NCBI GenBank assembly: GCA_016858145.1
Contig: JAEHOE010000076.1
Span: 1 to 64,000, forward strand
DNA length: 64,000 nt
Direction of reading: 5' to 3'
Source of the DNA: Edaphochlamys debaryana
Lineage: Eukaryota > Chlorophyta > Chlorophyceae > Chlamydomonadales
A model generated the notes under the pieces. It was not told the DNA's origin and made no database searches. It saw only the letters and a list, made by a program, of their open reading frames with translations. Positions 34,238 to 45,400 of the stretch are shown piece after piece. The position numbers and the translations under genes were made by a program. Each line of letters opens with the position of its first letter. The stretch's first letter is position 1.

Positions 34238-37200
34238 GATCTGAAAGTCGCCAACGACCAGCGGACGGCGCTTCAGGTGCGCACTCCCTTCCTTTCACCG
34301 CCCGCTCCTTCCTTCTGCAGGAGCACATACGGTTGTTGCTGGACGAGCGCAAGCTCATCGACAAGAAGCTCCATGAAATGAAGACCGACCTGACCACGCG
34401 CCTGCAGAAGGCTTGCGCGCAGCGGGACGAGGCGCGAGGGGAGGTGAGTGCTTGGGCTGGTATGACAAGGGCATGAGCCAGCCAGGATCCTCAGCCAGTC
34501 GGACACCCGTCCCTAGCGCTTTAGACACATTGCTGATGACCAAAACCACAGCGATGCCCCTTAAACCCCAGGTCGAGGAGCTCAAGAAGGATCAGGACAG
34601 CCTGCAGAAGTTGCTCAAGGTGCGCTGTCCTGCGTGCTGTGCATCCGCTATCTAGGCATCCGGTCGGGACATCATCTGATGCATCAGACTTGTCCTCCCC
34701 ACGACCTTCGCGCAGGCCAAGGACCGGGAGATTGCCGCGGCGGCCGCCGCCGCGAGCACTGCCGCCAAGGTGGCCGCTTTTGCGCGTTCTGGCGCGACTG
34801 AGGCCGCGGCGCCATCCAGCTACGTCGCCACCGACATGCAAAGCATGCTGCAAAAACTGCGGTCGTCGGCACAGCGGGGCCCCGACCCCCACCTACCGTA
34901 AGTCTTAACTCATTGGGTCAGTGGCTGTGTGACTCCCTCATCCGTAACAGCCAGGGCGCGTTGCGGTCTTTCCTTCTTCATGGTCACGTGCGCACACTCA
35001 CACGCCCGCCTCCCCACCACTTTCGCAGCTCGCCCGCAGCCGCCAACGGCGCTGCCCTGGGCGCTTCCGACTCGGCTAGCCGAGTGCCCGAGGCGGACCG
35101 GCGGCACATGTATGCTGGTGGGAGTTGACTGCGGCGAGCGTCGGTCGGGGTTGCTGTGCGTGGTTGCAGGCAATCAGGCCCGGCACGTCAGGTCCATCTT
35201 CCCGTCCCTTACCGGTTTCCCTCGTCCCGTACCCTCGCGTGTACTACCCCTGCAGGAGGCGCTGCTGGCGGAGAAGCGCAAGGCCGTGGAGGACCGGCTG
35301 CTGGCGGAGAAGCGCAAGGCCGCGGAGGACCAGCTGCTGGCGGAGACGCGCAAGGCCGCGGAGGACCGGCTGCTGGCTGCGCTCAAGGCGCCGCTGCCCA
35401 CGGCCGGGTCCGGCGGCCAGGCGCCGGCGGAGGGGCTGGCGGCCCTGGGCTTCCACAAGGGGCAGCCCGTGGCGGCCATCGTCATCTTCCGGTGCGTGCT
35501 GTTGCATCATGTTGACTCTTGCTGACAATGCCAGCCATGAGGCCCGCCTCCTGACGTGTGCAACCTCAAGTAGCATGCCCCTGACTGGTCACCCCCCGCT
35601 TTGCCTTGCAGGTACTGCCTCGACTCGAACGCGTTCGGAGCGGACCGCACCAGCATCTTTGACCGCATCGGGGCCGTCATCCAGGAGCAGGTGGAGCACG
35701 GGCGGGAGGACATCAACTGCCTCTCCTACTGGCTCTCCGTCACCGCCACGCTGCTGCACATGCTCAGCCTGCACACCAAGCCGGCGTCAGGTGAGAATGG
35801 GGTGTGGGCAGAGGCAGTCACACGGTCCCGCAGTTGGCCTGACCCTCACCCACGCACGTCACACCCGCACACCCACACCCATGCCTTGACGTGATGTTTA
35901 CAGGAGACCCGAAGAGGAGCAGCGGTGCGGCCAGCAGCGACACGGCCGCCGGTAGCTTTGGATCCGCCACGCGCTCCATCCTGCGGACCATGTTCGGCCC
36001 GAGGGCCTCGCCCCAGAACCTGGCCTCCACTCACGGTGATAGCTCGGGTAAAAACCCTAAGAAGAAGTTTGCGGGGTCCTTATACTGTCCCTCGTCAGCT
36101 CGGTGCTTGTTGCCCGGTAGCCCATGCGTCTTGCTTTTTCTGGTATCCCCAGGCAACTCTCAGGCGGTGGAGGCCAAGTACCCCGCGCTGCTGTTCAAGG
36201 AGCACATGGACGCGTTCGTGCAGACGATCTTCCCCAAGATCCGCGACAACCTGCGCAAGACCATTGCACCCATGCTCAAGGACTGCATCGCCATGTCCCC
36301 CGGTAAGAGTCCCCCATAGTCACCGCTCCTGGTTTGGATAAGTGCCCCTTCCTTCTGGACTTCCCCCCACCCCTTTCCTGACTAGTCGCTTGCCCCTCCA
36401 TCTGCAGCCGCTGGCGGGCAGCGGGCCGGCTCACAGGAGGCCTGGACGGATGTCCTGGACGTGCTCACCAAGGGCCTGGGCGTGGTCAAGGCCAACCACG
36501 TGCCCAAGATCCTCGTGCAGGTGTGTGCCATCATGCGAATGCACTCTCTTTCCTGCTGATAAATACACAAGACCTACCTCCTTCCCGGCTCAGCAGGTGC
36601 CATTATTGCACTCAGCCTCGCTCCCGTCGCCATGCGTGCTGACATGTGCCTCCATGCTGCCCACAGGAGCTGATCAAGCAGCTGCTCCGCTTCGTCAACG
36701 TGCAGCTCTTCAACCAGTTGCTGCTGAGCCCGGAGGGCTGCTCGTTCTCCAACGGGGCATACATCCAGGCGGGGCTGGGGCAGGTGGCGGCGTGGATCGA
36801 GGGCGCAGGGGCGGACCTCACGGCCGGCTCGTGGGAGGAGCTCACGCCGCTGCGCCAGGTGGGTGTCGTATGGGCTGAGTGGTGAGGGACAGGACTGGGG
36901 CCATGCAACGTCAGGATGTTGGCATCCGTGGGCTGTCACTGGAATGTCACTGGGCAGCCTGACGGACCCGCATCGCAATGGGGTAGATGCGTTAGGCGGT
37001 GTGCAGCTTTTGCCCAGGCCCTCTTTCTACCCTCACAGCTTGCTTGCCTCCCCCACCTCTGTCGCTTGCAGGCCGTCAAGTTCGTGGTGCTGAAGAACAA
37101 GCCCACGAAGAGCCTGGAGCGGATTATGGACCTGTGCCCCGCGCTGTCCGTCCAGCAGCTCTACCGCATCGCCACCATGGTCAAGGATGACCAAGGCATC

Positions 37201-37745
37201 ACGGGGACGGTGAGCCCGCACGCATGGCGCTAGACCGTGTCGCGCACCACATGCTGGTGTCCCTTTCCTGTCGCCGGCGGCGCCTAATGCGTTGAAGCGA
37301 AACCCACATGGCTGAGGGCTTCCTCTCTGCACCTCTACAGGTGTCTGAGAACGTCCTCGGACGCATGAAGCAGGTCATGGAGGAGTCGGGCTCCTCGGCC
37401 TCGCACTCCTTCCTGCTGGACAACGACTCGAGCCTGCCCTTCCAGACGGCCAAGCTTCTGATGGGGGGGATGGACGACGAGGTGAGATACAGGGATTTCA
37501 CCAGATCAGTCAAGCAGGGTTACGCGTTTTGCCGCGGTGGCCTCTGGCGGACTGCTGGGTAGAGGGTAGGAGCGCATCTAAGAGGCTCTCTTGCTACCCT
37601 GCGTGTCCCCTCAGTCTGTGCCCCGCCCATGATGCTGCAGGGCCTGTACGACGCCATCCCCGTGCCGGAGGCCCTGGCGGAGGGCGACGGGGCCGCTTCG
37701 TTCGCGTTCCTCGAGAAGGAGCTGCGGCTGTGGCAGGAGGTGTAG
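34238..37745 (+). CDS. Class XI myosin tail (coiled coil plus dilute/globular tail domain), motor domain absent
   Basis: Exons: 34238-34276, 34321-34443, 34572-34619, 34716-34897, 35029-~35116, 35256-35491, 35612-35790, 35904-36047, 36153-36302, 36408-36520, 36667-36858, 37072-37209, 37341-37481, 37641-37745; about 626 residues. The first half is a coiled coil (EHIRLLLDERKLIDKKL, then three LLAEKRKA-ED repeats). The second half is the dilute-type cargo-binding tail, with landmarks DRTSIFDRIG, LSYWLS, YPALLFKEHMDAFV, QLLRFVNVQLFNQLLL, CSFSNGAYIQAGL, LCPALSVQQLYRI and SFLLDNDSS, in the order of plant myosin XI. The ~760-residue motor and the IQ motifs are not upstream, so this is a 5'-truncated gene, a tail-only gene or a misjoin. 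The 44-nt first intron is unusually short, and the junction from 35116 to 35256 does not keep phase with a GT donor; a 1-base consensus error or an unusual splice is needed there. Confidence 0.83.
35262..35390 (+). repeat. 36-bp coding tandem repeat in the myosin coiled coil
   Basis: Three full copies and one partial copy of a 36-bp unit encode LLAEKRKAVEDR, LLAEKRKAAEDQ, LLAETRKAAEDR and LLA. The 12-residue period is not a multiple of seven, so the repeat would insert a coiled-coil phase shift or form a single charged helix. Confidence 0.85.
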
Positions 37746-37874
37746 AGGCGTGTCGTGTTGCCAGGCTGGGCGCCAAAGAGCCTGGGCCCGCACCACGCTG
37801 AGAGGCAGGGAGGCTTGAGTAAAACTTAACTGGAGAGCATTCCACCGCGGCCGGCGGCGAGAGCGAGAGACGCC

Positions 37875-38173
37875 TGCTTGGTAGCAGCACGCGCCGCGCT
37901 GCCAGGCTGGCCTGCACGGTGTATCCGGGCAAGGCTGCAGGGCTGGAGAACATATCACCGCGGGGACGGCGGCGGAGTACGAGAGCAGCATGGCCGGCCG
38001 TGCGACATCGGCCTGTACGGGTCTGCTTGGTAGCAGCACGCGCTGTGCAGCGCCAGGCTGGCCTGCACGGTGTATCCGGGCAAGGCTGCAGGGCTGGAGA
38101 ACATATCACCGCGCTGACGGCGGCGGAGTACGAGAGCAGCATAGGGGGCCGTGCGACTTCGGCCTGTACGGGT
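37875..38173. repeat. Tandem duplication of about 149 bp
   Basis: Two adjacent copies start at TGCTTGGTAGCAGCACGCG (37875 and 38024) and end at CGGCCTGTACGGGT (about 38022 and 38173). They differ by a few substitutions and small indels. The sequence shows no coding sign and lies just beyond the myosin 3' end. Confidence 0.85.
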
Positions 38174-39826
38174 ATGTATTCCTGTATTCCGGTTGGGACA
38201 CATCCGGGCGAGCGGGGAACGGATGTGGATAGTATTTCGATGGTGCAAGTATGGCTTCAATTGACACTCATAGACAGAGGACTTATTTGCGTTACAAAGG
38301 GCGTGAGTGTGCGTGCGATACTGAGGCAGGTGAGCTGTGAGCGGTGGGCTCGGCGCCGGACGCTGGGGGACGCACGTACGTGCATAACCGCATTAGGAGA
38401 CTGGCCGGAAAGGGGGCATCGATTATGCCACCCTTGCTTTCAAGGATACGGACGCTGCGAGGGTATGGCCGTGGCCATAGTGCTGACTGGAGACTGGCAA
38501 CGTGAGACAGACGCTTAAAGACAACTCAGTTTGCCGTGTTGAGTCACGTGGGCAGGTGGAGGGGATAAAGGAGGGGATAATGCTGCTGGGCTGAGGACCC
38601 TGCTGTCATTCAACTACTACTGCGTTCAGCAGAGCGGGGCTCGTTCTCGGGGACCTGGAAACACGGTGACGTACAGTGCACGTGGTCACGGTCCCAGGTC
38701 GACGTGCTGGCTGACAATACTGCACGGCCGAGCGCAGACCCGCCATGGGGCCGCCGTTTAGTGCTAGCGCTTGCAGTTTGCAACGGGCGCCTTTCCCAGG
38801 GGGGGGTACAAACAAAGTTGCCCGATATCATGCAAGTCCCCCGACCCCCCGGGACCGACGACCGACCGACCCGTACAGAGTACGACACTGTCGTACAAGG
38901 CCTGTACATACTCCATTTCATGCCTTTCGCGTTTCGCTGGACTGCTGACCGTATGCTCTATCCATGGGCGCGCACAGCACTCCCGGTGGTCCACGTTGGT
39001 CGGGTACCATCAACCATGCCACGGACCCCGACCCGTCAATTGACCAACGGCTCGGCACCGAAGGGCGATATCAGGGCTTTAGTTTGCTAGTACTGTGCGA
39101 TCTGAGGCGCGGGAGTGGAATGCGGGCTTCCGGGAGCACCTGGGAGACGCCTTTGGGTGGCCGCGTGTGTGCCCGGGGCCCGGCATGCCGACATGTCCAA
39201 CCTGTCCCGACTCCCTAACACCGCTGGAAGGGTACCAGTGACTTGCCAGCATAAGTTCTTGCCATGCTGCATGATTAGAGCGTGCGGGATGATGCTGGGC
39301 AGTGCTCTACGCCGCGGTGACAAAGTCCCGCCACACAGCCTCCCGAAGTCCCCCCACCCCCCCCGACCGACGACCGACCGAGAACTTTGGGCCCCCATAA
39401 CTTTGCAAATACACCTCCGATCTTATTCCTGGAAATGGATTCGGGATCCTCACGGCAAGCTCTGTTCAGATGAGGCATGATGTATGTCTGGGGAGGACCT
39501 ACCCCCCCCCTGCCTTTCCCCGCCAAACGCTGTGTACTGTTACATGGACGAGGGCAGCAGCTGTGAGCTTCCGCACATGCCACAGCCCCAAGGGGTATGC
39601 GTCGGTGGGGCCGATGGCCAGATAGGCGACAAAGCCCCTGCCCCATGTCCCCAAAGCCCCTGCCCCATCGTAGCCTTGCAGAACATTTACGTGAGGGCCA
39701 TGCATCCATATTTGCCATCCCGCCTAGAGTGAGTTGCGCGCCTCAGCAGCGTCCACCCGCCCCGACCATGAGAACCGCCCTGGCACCGCCTCCGCTGACG
39801 AGTGCGCAGCGTCTGCCTCCACTGCC
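38174..39826. other. Gene-poor, repeat-flecked stretch
   Basis: No convincing gene was found. It contains a perfect 7-bp inverted repeat with a 3-base loop at 38880-38896 (GTACGAC, loop ACT, GTCGTAC), two C-rich segments that both end in GACCGACGACCGACCGA (about 38838-38868 and 39340-39380), and a 16-bp direct repeat AAAGCCCCTGCCCCAT near 39630 and 39653. A TGTAA on the minus strand at 39540-39544 could be the poly(A) signal of the PLAC8 gene. The overall look is of degraded dispersed repeats. Confidence 0.45.
38880..38896. repeat. Short perfect inverted repeat
   Basis: GTACGAC and GTCGTAC flank ACT. It is a small hairpin or dyad of unknown role in the gene-poor stretch, with no adjacent gene to regulate. 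Confidence 0.4.
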
Positions 39827-39876
39827 TCATCCCGTGTACGCCTGCCGCCGCTCCTGGTAGCGCACCTCACGCGCCT
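39827..39876 (-). other. Duplicate terminal exon of the PLAC8 gene
   Basis: On the minus strand an acceptor (GCAG at 39877-39880) is followed by 50 bases ending in TGA. It encodes exactly the same residues as the last PLAC8 exon 177 bp upstream (EAREVRYQERRQAYTG). The two exons differ at two positions, GAA/GAG and CGC/CGT, both synonymous. It could serve as an alternative last exon or simply be a fresh exon duplication. Confidence 0.7.
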
Positions 39877-40003
39877 CTGCACCAGGCTGCGCTCCAGGAC
39901 TCCTCGGCGTATAATACGACAGTCCATCACTTGATTAGGGGTGGCGCCAATGGCTTCGCCCAACTCTAAGCTTGAGCCTCCGCCTCCCACCGCCTCCTCT
40001 GCC

Positions 40004-41319
40004 TCATCCCGTGTACGCCTGCCGCCGCTCCTGGTAGCGCACCTCGCGCGCTTCTGCATATCGGGGGGGCACCAACAAGCGAGGTTACGGGGTGAGGCCC
40101 AGCTGACTAGGCAGGCACACGGCAAGCAGTCCAGGCCAGAGGTTTTCGGCTACACTGCGTGACCGAAAGAGGCAGCTGCACGATGGCAAGGCTCAGGCGG
40201 GTGATGATGCTCACCCTGGCACAGGGCGCACGGAGAGCAGAACAGGTGGGTGACCAAGTCGTTGCAGGGCTCGGGCCGCAGGTTGTACTTGGCGCCTGGG
40301 GCCGGAGGAGACGAGGCACGAGTCAGCAGCAGGGCACACGAGACTGGACCAATCAGCAACAGGATGAGGGCACGCGACTGGTCAATTCGACAAGGGAAAC
40401 TGGGCGCGGCCGAGCGCAGCAGGGCGCCTCTGGGCTGCTCGCTGGCCGATTTGCAGAACCCACTCCTCATACAGCTTTCACATACCCCCTGTCGCCCTTC
40501 CGCCTGTGACCCACGTATCTCGTGGCGCACGTCGCTGGCGAACATGCACACCATGCAGCGGCACCAGAAGTAGAGGCAGCAGGGGCCCCAGCAGCCCGTG
40601 TCCCGCAGCGCGGCGTAGTTGCTGGGGGTGGGGGGGTGTCCCGGAAAGAGCAACGCGTGTTCATGCAGGGTCCAAGATGTCCAGGCGAGGGCCAAGGCCC
40701 AAGCAAAACACTCCGCTCCCTGCCGTCCAGACATGAAGGCTCTTTCCGGTCAGGAGCAGCCCAAGTCCGTCCGTAAGCCCGGCCAACCCGCAACCCGACC
40801 CCCTCTTGAGCAGGACCGGCCCGTCCTTGAGGTCTCACCTGCCGAACAGGCAAGACGTGCAGAAGCAGCCCTGTCAGGGCAGCCATACAAGAGAACAGGT
40901 CGCTTCAGCAAGGGCCAAAACAAGCATGGAAGGGCCAGCAAGGGCCAAAACAAGCACGGAAGGGCCAGCCTACCGCACCGCAAGACAGGGCATGCCGCCC
41001 ATCAACCACAAGCGCCCCTGAAATGGCGCCCACCTGGAGGCACAGGCGCGTGTCGTCGCAGATGCTGCCCATCCCAGAGCTCCAGGACACGCGGGGTGAC
41101 TCCTGCGGGCCGATAGGGGTGGCTTATCAACACGACGGGCGGGCCCCGCGTCGGGGTGGGGCGAGGGCGGGATTGTGGGGAGCGGCACGGCTCTCACTCC
41201 CCTCACTCCTCGGCGCAACCGGCCTCACCCCTTCCAGCACTTCGAGTGCGCCCCAGGTTCCTCACCCGGGTATCCACCACGTCCAGTAACGTCGCCGCGG
41301 GGCCTCTGTCCATTTGCAT
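40004..41319 (-). CDS. PLAC8-family cysteine-rich protein, 6 exons, 130 aa
   Basis: Minus-strand exons: 41319-41266, 41102-41034, 40870-40839, 40621-40515, 40295-40215, 40053-40004. All donors are GT, all acceptors AG, and every phase agrees, giving 130 codons. The protein has the PLAC8 (Cys-rich, cornifelin/FCR-like) signature: WSSGMGSICDD near the N-terminus, GCFCTSCLFG encoded by a 32-nt exon, GCWGPCCLYFWCRC in a hydrophobic stretch, then EPCNDLVTHLFCSPCALCQEARE. PLAC8 proteins sit in membranes; plant members affect cell number, heavy-metal tolerance or Ca2+ flux, so the role here is undetermined. The length is normal for a short family member. The ATG at 41319 is preceded by no in-frame coding. 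It shares a divergent promoter with the aminopeptidase gene. The last exon is duplicated downstream at 39827-39876. Confidence 0.85.
40907..40966. repeat. Two 30-bp tandem repeats inside a PLAC8 intron
   Basis: AGCAAGGGCCAAAACAAGCA(T/C)GGAAGGGCC occurs twice back to back, differing at one base. It lies in the second intron of the PLAC8 gene, 37 bp from the 32-nt exon. Confidence 0.9.
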
Positions 41320-42418
41320 GTTGCGGAAGGTCGTCGCGCGGCCTAGAAAGCGGTCCCCGACAGCTCTGGTTCTGCTGCTGGGCTCTTTCTGGTGGCGCTG
41401 ATGCGCCTAGTTGGGCTCAACCCTCGGTGTCGAGTGGGCGCTCCGCGACAGCTGGAATTCCTGAGCGGTGTGTAGGGTAACAAAGCGTGGCGTGTCGGGT
41501 TTGTGTTGGATAGGCGGTTTAGTGCTTATGGAGGGCACAGGGCACACCCAAGGCTGCATGCGGAGCCCGGTCGATGTGGGGCCCCAGGTCCCCCAACCTA
41601 GACAGCCACACCCACGGACGACTCGTCTTTCACGCAGATTCCACAACCAAGCGCGGAGCACACGCACCCAAGCGTCTGCCAAACCCCACATTTCCTGGCG
41701 ATGCTCCTGCGTGGGCACCAGGCGCTCCAGAAGTGCGCAGGCGCCAATAAAGGGCTCTTTGCTGCGGGCCTCGCGCAGGTGCGGCAGCTCGTGCGTCCAC
41801 CTCGAGTGCACCGGGATGCTCGCCGACGGGCTCCGCCAGGCCCACGTTTGCCCCCATTCTATCAATACCAGCGATGATCTGCGTATCTGAGACGATCGGT
41901 CGGGCTTCTGCGTGCCCTGGCTCACGGCTGCGCTCAACGCCCCAAACCTACATCGGCCCGTCGCGCCCGCCCGCAGGCGTCCCTACGCCGCTCGCTGCCT
42001 CGCCTGAGCTCCACGGTTGTAGAGGCGAAGCAGGGAACCCGGGTGCGTGGGTGCTGACGTCGGGGCTGCGGGTCATGACACGGTCCCCGAGGCCACACGC
42101 GCAACCCCGGGTCCACCGATGACGTCGCCCAGCGAGAGGACGACTCCGGTCGGGACAGGGCGAAGTGGATGCTGTGCAGTCTGGGAATGAGCGTGGGCAT
42201 GGGCAGGAGGTGTAGCATGGAGGCGTGCTGTCGCCACAGCGGGGTGCCTTGTCACAGCCCAGGCCGGCGCTCTCACGGGGGCTGAGTCCCTGGCAACATC
42301 TCACCACCTGCCTGTTTCTGCTGACCCCCAGGGCTTCGGCAAGCTCAGCGCAGGCAGCCCACCTCCCGCCGCCGCCGCCAGCGTCTCAACGCCCACCGCT
42401 GCGCCCTCCGCTCCCACG
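41320..42418. promoter_or_regulatory. Divergent intergenic region between PLAC8 and aminopeptidase P
   Basis: About 1.1 kb lies between two outward-facing starts. An acceptor-like CCCCCAG at 42325-42331 precedes an open frame (GFGKLSAGS) continuous with the aminopeptidase start, so an extra 5' exon, possibly coding for a targeting peptide, could be hidden here. None was found with an ATG and a matching donor. Nothing else was recognised. Confidence 0.45.
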
Positions 42419-45400
42419 ATGGCCGCGCCCGCCCCCGGCTCCCCGCCGCCCTGCCCCAAGCTCAGCGCGCTGCGTGCCGCCATGGCGGCCGCGGACGGTG
42501 GCCGGGGCGTGGCGGCGCTGCTGGTGCCCACGGAGGACCCGCACTCCTCCGAGTACCCGCCCGAGTGCATGAAGTACCGGGAGTACATCTCGGGGTGAGC
42601 CGGGGTGGAGGGGGAGGGGTGTTGAGGCGGGAGGAAGGCGTGGTCGTGGTGGGGCGGCATCAACTGAAGACTACGAAGACTGACGCTGTTGCGCTGTCCT
42701 TGTTCAAAATCCTCCTTCCTGCAGCTTCACGGGCACCGCCGGCACGGTGGTGGTGACGGCCAATGAGGCGCTGCTGTGGACCGACGGACGCTACTTCCTG
42801 CAGGTGTGGGGGAAGGGGGCACGGGGGCGGGCGGATCGGTGTCTTGTTGAAGCTAGCTAGGAAGTCGAGGTCAGCAACACATAGCCTGGCCGGTCGGTTG
42901 CGGGACATGAGCCCTACTGCCCTTGGCCTGTGCCATGCCTGCCCGTAGGCCGCCTCGGAGCTGGGCCCCCAGTGGACGCTCATGAAGGCCGGCACGCCCG
43001 GCACCCCGGATGTGAGCAAAGGGTATGGGAAGAGGGCCGACAGTCGTGAGGCATGTATGCCGTACAAGAATCACGGCCTGCCTGTGCGCTCGACTCGTGA
43101 ACACGTGCTCCCTCACAGTCCCCTACCCCGGGAACACGACTCTGTCCTCGACCGCCCTCTCCCCCGCCCCGCCCCCTTCCCCCAGCTGGAGGACTGGCTG
43201 GCCTCTCACCTGCCCGAGGGCGCCCGCGTGGGCCTGGACCCCTGGCTGCACACCGTCACGGCCGTGCGGGGGCTGCTGCGCAAGCTGGAGGAGGGGGGCA
43301 AGGTGGGTGGGGCGGGGTTTGGGGGAAGGGGAGCGGGGGAAGGACATTGGCATGAAAGCCATAGTGCAAGGCACGGCTCTTGGCCGGGAGGAAGGACGAG
43401 ATGGAGAGAGGGACGGCGGCATGATGTGCTGCGGGGCGGAGCCACTGCTGCGCGTTGGAGGAAGAGCTCATCCTGCCTACACCTACTCTTCCCCTTCGCA
43501 GGTGCTGGTGCCGCTGCTCGAGGGCGGCAACCTGGTGGCCAACGTGTGGGGCGCGGAGCGGCCCCCCGCCCCGTCCGCCCCCCTGCGCGTGCACGCGCTG
43601 CAGTGGTCGGGCGAGGAGGTGGCGGCCAAGCTGGGGCGCATGCGGGAGCAGGTGGGGGGGGGACAAGCATGGGGGCGAGGCATGGGACTTGGTTCCTGTC
43701 CGGGCAAGAGCTGGCTGGGCTGCTGAGGTGTGGGCCTCCTGCCCTCGGCTGCAGCAACGCATCACTCGGCTTCCTCACGTCTGCCCCTCCTCCATCCGCA
43801 GATGCGCGCCGCTGGCGCCACTGCGCTGCTGGCCTCGGCCCTGGACGAGGTGGCGTGGCTGACCAACACGCGGGGGGGGGACGTGGCGCACAACCCCGTG
43901 GCGCTGGCGTACGCACTGGTGGGGCGGGGCGACGGGGGGGATGAAGGCTCAGGATGAAGGCTCAGGATGAATTGGCTCAGGAGTCAGGGGAGGCCCGAGC
44001 TGTACGGGGCGGGCGCTGGGCGTTTAGACGGTCTCTACACTTGCCCCTCTCTCCCCCAGGTGACCCTGGACGGCGCCACCATGTACGTGGACCGGGCCAA
44101 GGTCACCCCCGCCGTGGCGGAGCACCTGCAGGCGGGGGGCGTGGAGGTGGGGCGCGGAGGGGCCATGGGAAGATGAAGAGCGAGGCGGAAGCGAGGAATG
44201 GAGCATGAAGGGAGCAGCGGTAGCGCTGCCGCCTCTGTTGTTGCCGCTAAGGCCTACCTTTGTGCTGCGCCCGCCCTTGCCCCCTCGCTCCCAGGTCAAG
44301 CCGTACGACGGCCTGCTTGCTGACGTGGCGGCGCTGGCGGCTGCGGGCGGCAAGCTGTGGATGGACCCTGCGCGCACCTCGTACGCGGTCTACCAGGCGG
44401 CGGCCAAGGGTGGGACAGCGTGGGGATCGGTTGTGGGAACGGGCTTGGTGAACTGGAACCGGGATTGAGGAGGGCAGCGACTTCGAGTGGGGCCACAGCA
44501 CTGACGAAGCCGTACTTAAACTTCCACCGCCCTACGGCCCGCGCTGCTCCCCCCCCCCCTCTCAGCCGCCGAGGCCGCCAGCAAGAAGCGCCCGCGCGAG
44601 GAGGAGGGCAACGGCGCCGCCTCCTCCGAGGCGGGCTCCAACGGCTCCCACGCCGCCCCCGCCAAGGCCCGGGGCGGCTTCAAGGCGGTGGAGCTGGCCT
44701 CGCCCATCGTGGCGGCCAAGGTGGGGCCGGGCTCGGCGCTGGACGGAGTTGTGCAGAGGCCCTGGAGGCCCTCCACGTCTGATCCGCCCACCGCCACGTC
44801 CCCCGCCCCCCTCTCCTCTCCCAGGCCATCAAGAACCCCAGCGAGCTGGCCGGCATGCGCGAGGCGCACCTGCGCGACGCAGTGGCGGTGTGCGGCTTCC
44901 TGCACTGGCTGGAGGGGGCGGTGGCGGAGCCGGGGCGCACCGTGAGCGAGGTGGAGGTGGACACCGTGCTGACGGGGCACAGGTGAGGGGGTAGGGGCGG
45001 GGCTGCAGTGCTGGGGGCGGGGATGTGGGCAGCCCAAGAAGAGCCCCATGCGTCCAACACCTGCCGCCGCCCCTCCCCCCAGGGCCCAGCAGCAGGGCTT
45101 CGTGGAGACCTCGTTCGCCACCATTGCGGGTGCAGGGCCCAACGGAGCCATCATCCACTACCGGTGAGCGACACGGCCTCGGCAACTTGCGGGGATGCCG
45201 CCCTGGGCTCTCCCAACCTCCCGCATCTTTCCTGCACCGCCCTCGCGTCGCCCTCCACCTCTTCGCCCCCTGCCCTTCCCCCCCTCTTCCTTGTCCCCCC
45301 CCCCCCAGCGCCCAGCCCGGCACGTGCCGCTCCGTTGACGGCTCCACGCTGCTGCTGCTGGACAGCGGCGGCCAGTACGAGTGCGGCACCACGGACATCA

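Noticed and set aside
34174..34476. ATG-initiated ORF as the start of the myosin tail
   Set aside because: It needs the 44-nt intron-like segment to be translated. The spliced reading continues the coiled coil, so the ORF is kept only as an alternative.
39724..40125. Reverse ORF with two CATRSGGRRTRDEA-like repeats
   Set aside because: It is another frame of the duplicated PLAC8 terminal exon and its flank. The exon reading with splice sites explains the repeat better.
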